64,000 nt of DNA, taken from positions 124,001 to 188,000 of the forward strand of contig NZ_CP017075.1 in assembly GCF_001742225.1 (NCBI RefSeq). The letters run 5' to 3'. The translations under genes and the position numbers were made by a program. A model generated the notes under the pieces. The model did not search any database and was not told where the DNA came from. It saw only the letters and a program-made list of their open reading frames with translations. Of this stretch, positions 43,848 to 52,191 are shown piece by piece (position 1 is the first letter of the stretch; each line of letters begins with the position of its first letter). This DNA comes from Novosphingobium resinovorum (GTDB taxonomy: Bacteria; Pseudomonadota; Alphaproteobacteria; Sphingomonadales; Sphingomonadaceae).

Positions 43848-45215
43848 GTGACGCAGACCGCAACCACCATCGATGCACCGGAGGTCGTGCCTTCGGGCAA
43901 ACTGGACCGCTACTTCTCGCTGACCGCGCGCGGCACCACCGCGCGCACGGAAGTGCTGGCGGGCATGACCACGTTCCTGACAATGGCCTACATCGTGCTG
44001 GTCAACCCGGCGATCCTGGGCAGCGCGGGCATGCCGGTCGCCTCGGTGGCGGCGGCGACGTGCTTTGCGGCGGCCTTCGCCTCGATCCTGATGGGCTTCG
44101 TGGCCAACACCCCGCTGGCGCTGGCGCCGGGCATGGGGCTGAATGCCTACTTCAGCTTCACCGTCGTGCAGCAGATGGGCGTGCCCTGGCCGGTGGCGCT
44201 GGGCTGCGTGTTCATCTCGGGCGTGGCATTCCTGCTGCTGACGCTGACGGGCATCCGCCAGCTGATCGTCACCTCGATCCCGCAGTACCTCTTCGCGGCG
44301 GTGGCGGGCGGCATCGGTCTGTTCATCGGCTTCATCGGCCTCAAGGATTCCGGCATCGTGGTCGCCAACCCGGCGACGTTCGTGGCGCTTGGCGACCTGA
44401 AGGCGCCCGGAGCGGCGCTGGCGCTGTTCGGCCTGCTGGTCATCGGCGCGTTGTCGGTGTGGAACGTGCGCGGGGCGATGCTGATCGGCATCCTTGCCAC
44501 CACCGTGGTCGGCTGGATCGCGGGCATGGTCTCGATCAGCCCCGAGCCTTACTCGCTCTCCGCGCTGACCGGGACCGCGTTCCAGCTCGATCTTGCGGGC
44601 GTCTTCGGGCTTTCCGGCAAGCATGGCCTCGGCCTGCTGGAAATCCTGTTCGTCTTCCTCTTCGTCGACCTGTTCGACAATATCGGCACCCTCGTCGCCG
44701 TCACCAAGCGCGCCGGGCTGATGGACGCGGCGGGCCGCATTCCGGGCCTCAATCGCATCCTCGTGACCGACGCTGTCGCCACGATGGTCGGCTCGATGGC
44801 GGGCACCAGCACCGTCACCAGCTATGTCGAGAGCGCCGCGGGCGTGCAAGTGGGCGGGCGCACCGGCCTGACCTCGGTGGTGACCGGCGTCCTGTTCCTG
44901 GCAATGATGTTCGTCGCGCCTTACGCGCAGGTGATCCCGCTGGCCGCCACCGCGCCCGCGCTCATCATCGTCGGCGGCCTGATGCTGCTGCCGCTGACCG
45001 AAGTGGAATGGGAGGACCCGCTGGCGGCGATCCCCGCGTTCCTGACGGTGGCGATGATCCCGCTGACGTTTTCGATCGCCAATGGGCTTGCCTTCGGCAT
45101 CACCGCCCACGCCGTGCTCAAGATCGTACGCGGGACGATCACGAAGAAGGACGGCTTCCTGCTGGTCTTGGCGCTGCTGTTCGTCGCCCGCTTCGTGTGG
45201 ATGGGCGGCGCCTGA
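43848..45215 (+). CDS. NCS2-family purine permease (AzgA-like)
   Basis: The 455-residue inner-membrane transporter has 13-14 helices: RTEVLAGMTTFLTMAYI at the N-terminus, the substrate-site segment APGMGLNAYFSF, LFVDLFDNIGTLVAV, and AGTSTVTSYVESAAG. This is the AzgA/GhxP/AdeQ subgroup of proton symporters for adenine, guanine and hypoxanthine. The GTG start at 43848 follows a GAGGGGG site. Position between amidase and nucleosidase fits import of bases for the pathway. Which base is preferred is unknown. Confidence 0.92.
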   Translation: MTQTATTIDAPEVVPSGKLDRYFSLTARGTTARTEVLAGMTTFLTMAYIVLVNPAILGSAGMPVASVAAATCFAAAFASILMGFVANTPLALAPGMGLNAYFSFTVVQQMGVPWPVALGCVFISGVAFLLLTLTGIRQLIVTSIPQYLFAAVAGGIGLFIGFIGLKDSGIVVANPATFVALGDLKAPGAALALFGLLVIGALSVWNVRGAMLIGILATTVVGWIAGMVSISPEPYSLSALTGTAFQLDLAGVFGLSGKHGLGLLEILFVFLFVDLFDNIGTLVAVTKRAGLMDAAGRIPGLNRILVTDAVATMVGSMAGTSTVTSYVESAAGVQVGGRTGLTSVVTGVLFLAMMFVAPYAQVIPLAATAPALIIVGGLMLLPLTEVEWEDPLAAIPAFLTVAMIPLTFSIANGLAFGITAHAVLKIVRGTITKKDGFLLVLALLFVARFVWMGGA

Positions 45216-46156
45216 TGCGCGGCGTCATCGCCTCGGCTCTTGCCCTCGTCGCCCCGTGCCTCGCTTCGCCTGCGCTGGCGGACGAGCGGCTGGACCTCAC
45301 CCCCCGTACCTTGGTGATGACGGCCTATCAGCCCGAATGGAACGCGCTGGTCCATGCCGTGAGCGAGCAGAAGGAACATAGCCTCAACGGGGCGACTTAC
45401 CTGACCGGTACGCTGGAGGGCAAACCGGTGCTGCTGATGCAGAGCGGCGTGTCGATGGTGAACGCGGCGATGAACACCCAGCTGGTGATTGACCGCTTCA
45501 CCGTGAAGCGCATCGTCTTTTCAGGCATCGCGGGCGGTGTCGATCCGTCACTGACGATCGGCGACGTCATCGTGGCGGAAGACTGGGGCCAGTATCTGGA
45601 AGTCAACTTCGCGCGCAAGGCAGGCCGCAAGGGCTGGAAGTCGCCTGAGGCCGTCTCGCCCGAGGCACCGGGCAACTGGAACTTCATCTTCCCGCGCGGG
45701 GTTACGGTGCCCAATGCCGCTACCCCGTCGAAGCGGTTCTTCACCTTCGCTATGGACCCGGCATTGCTGGATTTGGCGCGCAAAGTCGCGCCGACGATCG
45801 CGATGGAACGCTGCGTACCGCCTTCGGAGCACCAGCTTCCCGGCAGCGAACTGTGTCTCGCCAAGCCGCCCAAGGTCGTCGTCGGCGGCACGGGCGTCAG
45901 CGCGGGGGTCTATGCCGACAATGCCGAGTTCCGCGAATATCTCTACAAGGCCTGGCACGCCCGCGTGCTCGACATGGAGAGCGGGGCGGTGGCCCAAGTC
46001 GCCTATGCCAACCAGGTGCCGACAATCGTGTTCCGATCCTTGTCGGACCTTGCGGGCGGCGACAAGCACAAGAACATGGAGGACACCTACGAGCGCCTCG
46101 CCTCGGTGAACTCCGCCCACGTGGTGCGCGCCTTCGTGGCGGCGCTTCCGGACTGA
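45215..46156 (+). CDS. secreted purine nucleoside phosphorylase/nucleosidase-family protein
   Basis: The 313-residue protein has a signal peptide (MRGVIASALALVAPCLASPALA) and a PNP/UDP phosphorylase fold: VFSGIAGGVDPSLTIGDVIVAEDWGQY, then VLDMESGAVAQVAYA (ribose-binding Met-Glu) and FRSLSDLAGG (catalytic Asp), as in MTA/SAH nucleosidases. An exported form would free bases from nucleosides outside the cytoplasm for the adjacent permease. It overlaps the permease stop by one base (TGATG). It could use phosphate or water; sequence alone does not decide. Confidence 0.85.
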   Translation: MRGVIASALALVAPCLASPALADERLDLTPRTLVMTAYQPEWNALVHAVSEQKEHSLNGATYLTGTLEGKPVLLMQSGVSMVNAAMNTQLVIDRFTVKRIVFSGIAGGVDPSLTIGDVIVAEDWGQYLEVNFARKAGRKGWKSPEAVSPEAPGNWNFIFPRGVTVPNAATPSKRFFTFAMDPALLDLARKVAPTIAMERCVPPSEHQLPGSELCLAKPPKVVVGGTGVSAGVYADNAEFREYLYKAWHARVLDMESGAVAQVAYANQVPTIVFRSLSDLAGGDKHKNMEDTYERLASVNSAHVVRAFVAALPD

Positions 46157-46164
46157 GAGGTTCT

Positions 46165-47742
46165 ATGCAGACCGTAACCGCCCGCAACGGCATCGCCACC
46201 GCGCCGCACTTCCTCGCCGCGCAGGCGGGCCGCGACGTGCTTGCCCACGGCGGCAGTGCGGTGGAGGCCTGCGTCGCCATCGCCGCGACGCTGGCCGTCG
46301 TCTACCCGCACATGACCGCGATCGGCGGCGACGGCTTCTGGGTGATCCGCGAGCCGGACGGCACCGTGCACTCGATCCACGGCTGCGGCGGCGCGGCGGC
46401 GACGGCCGACCTGTCGCTCTATGCCGGGTTGGAGGCGGTGCCGACGCGCGGGCCTCTGGCGGCGAATACGGTGGCGGGGACGATCTCCGGCTGGGCGGCG
46501 GCGCTGGAGGCAGATTACTGCACCTTGCCGCTTGAGCGGCTGCTGCGCGATGCGATCACCCATGCCGAGAACGGCATGACGGTGACGAAGGGCGGCGCGG
46601 CCATCGCGGCAGGGAAGGGCGACGAACTGCGCGGACAGCCCGGCGCCTACGCCGCGACCTTCGAGCCGGAAGGCCGCCCGTTGGCCGAGGGCGACACGCT
46701 GCGTCTCCCCGCGTTGGCGGAGACCTTGCGCAAGCTGGCCGCGAACGGGCTGCAGGACTTCTACACCGGCGAACTGGCCGCTTTGATCGCCGCCGATCTG
46801 GAGGCGCTAGGCAGCCCGGTTTCCGCCGCAGACCTCGCCGCGCACACGGCGACCTGGCCGGACCCGCTGCATACGCGCGTCGGCGGTGCGACGCTCTACA
46901 ACGCGACGCCGCCGACGCAGGGCTTTGCCTCGCTGCTGATCCTGGCATTGTTCGACCGGCTCAAGGCCGATGCCCCCGAAGGCTTCGACCACGTCCATGG
47001 CCTTGTCGAGGCGACCAAGCAGGCATTCCTGATGCGCGACGTGCATGTCGGCGACCCGGCGTATACGGACTTCGACTTTCAGGCGCTGCTCTCCGACCCC
47101 GCCGCGCTGGACGAACTCGCCGCGCGGATCGACCCGGCGAAGGCGCTGGAATGGCCGCAGCCGCCGCAGTGGGGCGATACCTGCTGGTTCGGCGCCGCCG
47201 ATGCCGAGGGCCGGGTGGTGTCGTGCATCCAGTCCACCTATTTCGAGTTCGGCTCGGGCCTCGTGCTGCCGCAGACCGGGATCACCTGGCAGAACCGGGG
47301 CAGTTCGTTCCGCCTTGCCGAGTCCGGCTGGAATGCCCTGAAACCCGGCCGCAAGCCGTTCCATACCCTCAACCCGGCACTGGCGGTGTTCGAGGACGGG
47401 CGCGTCATGGCCTATGGCACGATGGGCGGCGAGGGCCAGCCGCAGACGCAGGCGGCGCTGTTCACGCGCTATGCCCGCTTCGGCATGGACCTGCAGGACG
47501 CCATCAACGCCCCGCGCTGGCTGCTCGGCCGGACCTGGGGGGACGTCACGACCTCGCTCAAGCTGGAGGACGGTTTCGACGAGGGGCTTTACGCGCAGCT
47601 CACCGATGCTGGCCACGACGTCGAGCGCGTCGGTGGCCTGACCGCGACGATGGGGCATGCGGGTGCGGTGGTGCGCCTTGCAGGCGGTTCGTTCGAGGGC
47701 GCATCCGACCCCCGCAGCGATGGCGAGGCAGCCGGATGGTGA
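46165..47742 (+). CDS. hpxW: HpxW-like Ntn hydrolase (oxamate amidohydrolase type)
   Basis: The 525-residue protein has the gamma-glutamyltransferase fold, self-cleaving at Thr339 (WGDTCWFGAADAEGRVVS). It begins ARNGIATAPHFLAAQAG without a signal peptide, so it is cytoplasmic, unlike true GGT. HpxW relatives hydrolyse oxamate to oxalate and ammonia at the end of purine breakdown. Partner genes hpxX and hpxY (upstream) and hpxZ (downstream) are present, which supports this assignment over glutathione hydrolysis. Confidence 0.85.
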   Translation: MQTVTARNGIATAPHFLAAQAGRDVLAHGGSAVEACVAIAATLAVVYPHMTAIGGDGFWVIREPDGTVHSIHGCGGAAATADLSLYAGLEAVPTRGPLAANTVAGTISGWAAALEADYCTLPLERLLRDAITHAENGMTVTKGGAAIAAGKGDELRGQPGAYAATFEPEGRPLAEGDTLRLPALAETLRKLAANGLQDFYTGELAALIAADLEALGSPVSAADLAAHTATWPDPLHTRVGGATLYNATPPTQGFASLLILALFDRLKADAPEGFDHVHGLVEATKQAFLMRDVHVGDPAYTDFDFQALLSDPAALDELAARIDPAKALEWPQPPQWGDTCWFGAADAEGRVVSCIQSTYFEFGSGLVLPQTGITWQNRGSSFRLAESGWNALKPGRKPFHTLNPALAVFEDGRVMAYGTMGGEGQPQTQAALFTRYARFGMDLQDAINAPRWLLGRTWGDVTTSLKLEDGFDEGLYAQLTDAGHDVERVGGLTATMGHAGAVVRLAGGSFEGASDPRSDGEAAGW

Positions 47743-47760
47743 GCTTTGCGCTTCGCCTTG

Positions 47761-47858
47761 GGGGCTTCGACAAGCTCAGCCTGAGCGGGATTTGGGCGGA
47801 GTATGTCAAACCTGTCGGCATTTCCTCCAAGCCGCTCAGGCCGAGCTTGTCGAAGCCC
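47761..47858. repeat. inverted repeat family A, copy 4
   Basis: GGGGCTTCGACAAGCTCAGC opens the element and CCGCTCAGGCCGAGCTTGTC (then GAAGCCC) closes it. It lies between hpxW and allC inside the purine operon, so it would be transcribed and could set relative mRNA levels. Confidence 0.87.
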
Positions 47859-47893
47859 GGGCACTGTCTTCTCCTCCATGCCGAGACAATCGC

Positions 47894-49138
47894 ATGACCG
47901 CCCTCGACATCCCCGGTGGCACCCGCGCTGTCGCACGGTGCGATGCCTTGCGGATAGCGCCCTACAGCGACATGGAGGGCGGCTTGTTCCGCGCCTACCT
48001 CACTCCGGCCTATGCCGCCGCGCAGGAGCAATTGGCCCGGTGGATGGAGGCCGCAGGCATGCGCGTCCACGTCGACGCCGCCGCCAATCTGGTGGGCCGC
48101 TATGACGGCCACCTCGGCCATGCCCCGGCGCTGGTGATCGGCAGCCACCTCGATTCCGTGCGTGACGCAGGGCCTTACGACGGCCCGCTGGGCATCATGC
48201 TCGGCATCGAGGCGGTCGCCGCGCTCCATGCCGAAGGGCGCCGACTGCCGTTCCCGATCGAGGTCTATGCCTTCGGCGACGAGGAAGGATCGCGCTTTCC
48301 CGCCGCGATGCTGACGAGCCGTGCGGTGGCCGGGACCCTCGATGCCGCCGCGCTCGATATCACGGATACGGCGGGCGTGACGCTGGCCGAGGCGCTGGTG
48401 ACGACGCCCGACTATCTCACTGCCGCCCGCTCGCCCGATACCACGTTGGCTTACCTCGAAGCACATATCGAGCAGGGGCCGGTGCTGGAGGCGGACGGCC
48501 TCGCGGTCGGCACCGTCACCGGCATCGCCGCGCAGCTGCGCTACCGCGTCACCGTCAAGGGCATGGCCGGGCACGCGGGGACCGCGACGATGCGCCTGCG
48601 CCGCGATGCGCTGGCGGGTGCGGCGGCGATGGTGCTGGCGGTGGAGCAGATCGCCCGCGCGGACAACTCCGACGTCGTCGCCACCGTCGGCGTGCTGGAG
48701 GCGCTGCCTGGCGCCCCCAACGTCATCCCCGGCGAGGTCCGCTTCACCATCGACGTTCGCTCGGGCGCGGAAGAACGGCGCGACGCGGTGGCCGAGGCTA
48801 TCCTCGCGCGGATCGGAGAAATCGCCGAGGCGCGGGCGCTGGAACTGGCCGTCAGCCTGATCCACGACCTTGCCGCCAGCCCCAGCGATCCCGCGCTGAT
48901 GGACCTGATGGACGATGCGCTCGCAGCCGCCGGGCAGCCGGTGCGTCGTCTGGTGTCGGGCGCCGGGCACGATGCCATGAACATGGCCGCGCTGTGCCCC
49001 ACTGTTATGCTGTTCATCCGGTGCCGCGAAGGCATCAGCCACAATCCGGCCGAGCATGTCGAGCCTGCCGATGCGGAGATCGCGTTGCGGGTAATGCTCG
49101 GTTTCATAGACCGCCTTGGAGATTCCTTTGTCGCTTGA
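47894..49138 (+). CDS. allantoate amidohydrolase-type M20 hydrolase
   Basis: The 414-residue dimetal M20-family hydrolase has the metal ligands in IGSHLDSVRDAGPYDGPLG, the catalytic Glu pair in FGDEEGSRFP and a further ligand in AHIEQGPVLE, with a C-terminal GAGHDAMNMA His. This pattern is shared by allantoate amidohydrolase, ureidoglycolate amidohydrolase and N-carbamoyl amino-acid hydrolases. The purine context, between hpxW and pucG, favours allantoate to ureidoglycine (AllC/HpxK role). Its stop overlaps pucG by 11 bases. Confidence 0.88.
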   Translation: MTALDIPGGTRAVARCDALRIAPYSDMEGGLFRAYLTPAYAAAQEQLARWMEAAGMRVHVDAAANLVGRYDGHLGHAPALVIGSHLDSVRDAGPYDGPLGIMLGIEAVAALHAEGRRLPFPIEVYAFGDEEGSRFPAAMLTSRAVAGTLDAAALDITDTAGVTLAEALVTTPDYLTAARSPDTTLAYLEAHIEQGPVLEADGLAVGTVTGIAAQLRYRVTVKGMAGHAGTATMRLRRDALAGAAAMVLAVEQIARADNSDVVATVGVLEALPGAPNVIPGEVRFTIDVRSGAEERRDAVAEAILARIGEIAEARALELAVSLIHDLAASPSDPALMDLMDDALAAAGQPVRRLVSGAGHDAMNMAALCPTVMLFIRCREGISHNPAEHVEPADAEIALRVMLGFIDRLGDSFVA

Positions 49139-50363
49139 TCCGCAGCTCTTTGGAGAAATCGACCCGCCCCAGCGCCTGCTGATGGGTCCGGGGCCGATCA
49201 ATGCCCACCCGCGCGTGCTGCGGGCGATGAGCGCCGACCTGCTCGGCCAGTTCGATCCCGAGATGACCGGGTTCATGAATCAGGTCATGGCGCTCTACCG
49301 CCAGATCTTCGGGACGCAGAACAAGTGGACGATGCTGGTCGACGGCACCGCCCGCGCCGGGATCGAGGCGGCGCTGGTCAGCCTCGTCGCGCCGGGCGAC
49401 GTGGTGCTGGTGGTCAACTTCGGCCGCTTCGGCCTGCTGCTGACGGAAATCCTCCAGCGCATCGGCGCGATCATCGAGACGGTCGAGGCGCCCTGGGGCG
49501 AAGTCGTGCCGATGGAGCGCATCGCCGAGGCCATCGCGCGTTGCCATCCCAAGATCGTGGCGACCATCCACGGCGACACCTCGACGACGATGGCGCAGCC
49601 GCTGGAAGGCTTCGGAGAACTGTGCCGCCGGGCGGGCGCGCTGTCCTACGTCGATGCCACCGCAACGATCGGCGGCATGGAACTGGCGGCGGATCGCTGG
49701 GATGTCGATGTGGTCACCGGCGGCCTGCAGAAGTGCCTCGGCGGCCCCTCGGGATCGGCCCCGATCACGATCTCCGACCGCGCCGCCGAGCACATCGGCA
49801 AGCGCCGTCATGTCGAGCAGGGCATCCGCGTCGCCGGAACGGTCGATGGTGCCGGGCCGCGCATCGGCTCGAACTACTTCGACCTCGCGATGATCATGGA
49901 CTACTGGTCCGAGAAGCGCTTGAACCATCACACCGAGGCGACTTCGATGCTCTACGCCGCCCGCGAATGCGCGCGCATCGCGCTGGGCGAGGGGCTTGAG
50001 GCGCGCTATGCCCGCCATGCCTCGGCGGGCCGGGCGATGACGGCGGGCCTGCGCGCGATGGGCCTGACGGTGTTCGGCGACGACCGCTATCGCATGACCA
50101 ACGTGACTGGCGTGTACATCCCCGCGGGCGTCGATGGCGAGGCCGTGCGCGGGGCCATGCGCGAGCTGTTCGAGATCGAGATAGGCACCGCTTTCGGTCC
50201 CTTGCAGGGCAAGATCTGGCGCATCGGTGCGATGGGTTACAACGCGATGAAGCACAAGGTGCTGCTGACGCTGGCGGCGCTGGAATCGTGCCTGGTGATG
50301 CAGGGCTTCGCGCTGCCGATGGGCGCGGCGGTTCCGGCGGCCATCGCGGCGTGGGAGGCATGA
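49128..50363 (+). CDS. pucG: ureidoglycine-glyoxylate aminotransferase (PucG/HpxJ type)
   Basis: The 411-residue PLP enzyme of the alanine-glyoxylate aminotransferase family has GPGPINAHPRVLRAM at the N-terminus, LVDGTARAGIEAAL, and the PLP-binding Lys in TGGLQKCLGGPSG. In purine pathways this type transfers the amino group of ureidoglycine to glyoxylate, giving oxalurate and glycine. The start is TTG at 49128, set by GGAG at 49117-49120; TTG at 49116 is less likely. It follows the allantoate hydrolase whose product it should use. Confidence 0.88.
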   Translation: MSLDPQLFGEIDPPQRLLMGPGPINAHPRVLRAMSADLLGQFDPEMTGFMNQVMALYRQIFGTQNKWTMLVDGTARAGIEAALVSLVAPGDVVLVVNFGRFGLLLTEILQRIGAIIETVEAPWGEVVPMERIAEAIARCHPKIVATIHGDTSTTMAQPLEGFGELCRRAGALSYVDATATIGGMELAADRWDVDVVTGGLQKCLGGPSGSAPITISDRAAEHIGKRRHVEQGIRVAGTVDGAGPRIGSNYFDLAMIMDYWSEKRLNHHTEATSMLYAARECARIALGEGLEARYARHASAGRAMTAGLRAMGLTVFGDDRYRMTNVTGVYIPAGVDGEAVRGAMRELFEIEIGTAFGPLQGKIWRIGAMGYNAMKHKVLLTLAALESCLVMQGFALPMGAAVPAAIAAWEA

Positions 50364-50380
50364 GGATGGGCGTGCAGCAT

Positions 50381-50460
50381 GGGCTTCGACAAGCTCAGCC
50401 TGAGCGGAATTTCTCAATGCCGCTTACCCTTTCTCCGCTCGTCCTGAGCTTGTCGAAGGA
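50381..50460. repeat. inverted repeat family A, copy 5
   Basis: GGGCTTCGACAAGCTCAGCC begins the element and CCGCTCGTCCTGAGCTTGTC (then GAAGGA) ends it. It separates pucG from puuE within the operon. The right arm is more diverged than in other copies. Confidence 0.85.
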
Positions 50461-50481
50461 CCACAGTGCCACGGTGCATCC

Positions 50482-51372
50482 ATGACGCGCGACCTCATCG
50501 GCTATGGTCAGAACCCGCCCGACCCGCAGTGGCCCGGCGGCGCGCGCGTGGCAGTGCAGTTCGTCGTCAATTACGAGGAAGGCGCCGAGAACTCGGTGCT
50601 GAACGGCGACAAGGGCTCAGAGGCGTTCCTGTCCGAAATGGTCGGCGCGGGCAGTCACCCGGACCGGGCGATGGCGATGGAGAGCCTCTACGAATACGGC
50701 AGCCGCGCCGGGTTCTGGCGCCTCCACCGCCTGTTCACCGAGCGCGGCCTGCCCGTCACCGTGTTCGGCGTAGCCAAGGCCATGGAAATGAACCCCGAGG
50801 CGGTCGCGGCGATGCTTGCGGCCGACTGGGAGATCGCCAGCCACGGCCTGCGCTGGATCGATTACCAGTACCAGCCCGAGGAAGTCGAACGCGCCCATAT
50901 TGCCGAGGCCATCGCGCTCCACGAAAAGCTCACCGGCCAGCGCCCGCTCGGCTGGTATCAGGGCCGGACCTCGCCCAATACCGCGCGGCTGGTGGCCGAA
51001 GAGGGCGGGTTCCTCTACGATGCCGACAGCTACGCCGACGACCTGCCCTACTGGGACACTCGATACGGCAAACCGCAGCTGATCGTACCCTACACCCTCG
51101 ACGTCAACGACATGAAGATCGTCGCGCTCAACGGCTTCACCGAGGGCGAGCAGTTCTTCCGCCACATGCGCGACACTTTCGACCAGCTGCGCGAGGAGGG
51201 CGGGCGGATGATGTCGATCGGCCTTCACGCTCGCATCGCCGGCAAGCCTGGCCGCGCGCGGTGGCTGGCGCGGTTCCTCGACCATGTCACCGCCAGCGGC
51301 GACGCCTGGGTGGCGCGGCGTATCGATATCGCCCGGCACTGGATGGAGGTGCATCCTCATGCGGATCAATGA
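50482..51372 (+). CDS. puuE: allantoinase, PuuE type (polysaccharide deacetylase fold)
   Basis: The 296-residue cofactor-poor allantoinase belongs to the polysaccharide-deacetylase superfamily. It carries the typical MTRDLIGYGQNPPDPQWPGGARVAVQFVVNYEEGAE opening, WEIASHGLRWIDYQ and GWYQGRTSPNTARLV. It opens the hydantoin ring of allantoin to allantoate. It is non-homologous to the amidohydrolase AllB, which is absent here. It overlaps hpxZ by 14 bases. Confidence 0.95.
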   Translation: MTRDLIGYGQNPPDPQWPGGARVAVQFVVNYEEGAENSVLNGDKGSEAFLSEMVGAGSHPDRAMAMESLYEYGSRAGFWRLHRLFTERGLPVTVFGVAKAMEMNPEAVAAMLAADWEIASHGLRWIDYQYQPEEVERAHIAEAIALHEKLTGQRPLGWYQGRTSPNTARLVAEEGGFLYDADSYADDLPYWDTRYGKPQLIVPYTLDVNDMKIVALNGFTEGEQFFRHMRDTFDQLREEGGRMMSIGLHARIAGKPGRARWLARFLDHVTASGDAWVARRIDIARHWMEVHPHADQ

Positions 51373-51754
51373 CCCCGTGCGCCTCGCCGAAGTCAGTCAC
51401 GCCTTCCACGCCTACGAGACGGCGCTGATGGCGGACGATATCCCGGCGATGGACGCGCTGTTCCACGATGCGCCCACCACCAACCGCTACGGCGTGGGCG
51501 AAGTGCTCTATGGCATCGAGGCAATCCGCGCGTTCCGAAAGGGACGCGGCGGGTCTCCGCAGCGCAAGCTGGGGAAGGTCGCGATCACCGTTTACGGCGA
51601 TACTTTCGCCACCGCCGATGCCGAATTCTTCCGCGAAGGCTCCGCCCCTGAAGCTGCTGGCCGCCGGGGGCGCCAGACGCAATCGTGGGTGCGCTTTGCG
51701 GACGGCTGGAAGGTCGTTTCCGCTCACGTCAGCCTTGAGGGGAGCACATCGTGA
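51359..51754 (+). CDS. hpxZ: AtzH/HpxZ-like protein (DUF3225, NTF2-like fold)
   Basis: The 131-residue protein starts MRINDPVRLAEVSHAFHAYE, with GGAGG in the end of puuE as its ribosome site. It has the NTF2-like pattern TTNRYGVGEVLYGIEAIRAFRKGR and a C-terminal QTQSWVRFADGWKVVSAHVS. AtzH decarboxylates 1,3-dicarboxyurea after AtzE; HpxZ is the purine-cluster relative. Here it may decarboxylate the N-carboxylated oxamate formed by HpxXY from oxalurate. This step is inference. Confidence 0.82.
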   Translation: MRINDPVRLAEVSHAFHAYETALMADDIPAMDALFHDAPTTNRYGVGEVLYGIEAIRAFRKGRGGSPQRKLGKVAITVYGDTFATADAEFFREGSAPEAAGRRGRQTQSWVRFADGWKVVSAHVSLEGSTS

Positions 51755-52191
51755 CCGCGCTGTTCGAACACAGCCCCTGGGTGGAAGAGCGCGCCGACGC
51801 ACGGCCGTCTTCCGGCGATCGTCATGCCGATCTGATGGCGGTCCTGTATGCCGCCAGCCCGGACGAGCAACTCGCGCTGATCCGCGCCCACCCGGAACTG
51901 GCGGGCAAGGCCGCGATCGACCGCACCCTGACCGAGGCCAGCACCGCCGAGCAGGCCAGCGCCGGGCTCGACCGCCTGACCCCTGAGGAATATGCCGAGT
52001 TCCACCGCCTGAACGCCGCTTACCGCGCAGCGTTCGACTTCCCTTTCATCATCTGCGTGCGCCTGACCGACAAGGCTGGTATCCTCGCCGCGATGGACCG
52101 CCGCCTCGCGAACGACCGCGAGACCGAAGTGGCGACCGCGCTGGAGCAGATCGGCGAAATCGTGCGCCTGCGCCTGGAAGACATGACATGA
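51751..52191 (+). CDS. uraD: OHCU decarboxylase
   Basis: The 146-residue 2-oxo-4-hydroxy-4-carboxy-5-ureidoimidazoline decarboxylase forms (S)-allantoin. The catalytic His is in LFEHSPWVEERA at the very N-terminus, with IRAHPELAGKA and a C-terminal FPFIICVR...R segment. It is slightly shorter at the N-terminus than many homologs (about 165), since the usual first helix is missing. The GTG start overlaps the hpxZ stop (GTGA). It overlaps the flavoprotein gene by four bases. Confidence 0.93.
   Translation: MTALFEHSPWVEERADARPSSGDRHADLMAVLYAASPDEQLALIRAHPELAGKAAIDRTLTEASTAEQASAGLDRLTPEEYAEFHRLNAAYRAAFDFPFIICVRLTDKAGILAAMDRRLANDRETEVATALEQIGEIVRLRLEDMT

Noticed and set aside
46165..47742. Secreted gamma-glutamyltranspeptidase acting on glutathione
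   Set aside because: No signal peptide, and the operon contains hpxX, hpxY and hpxZ homologs, which favour the HpxW role.
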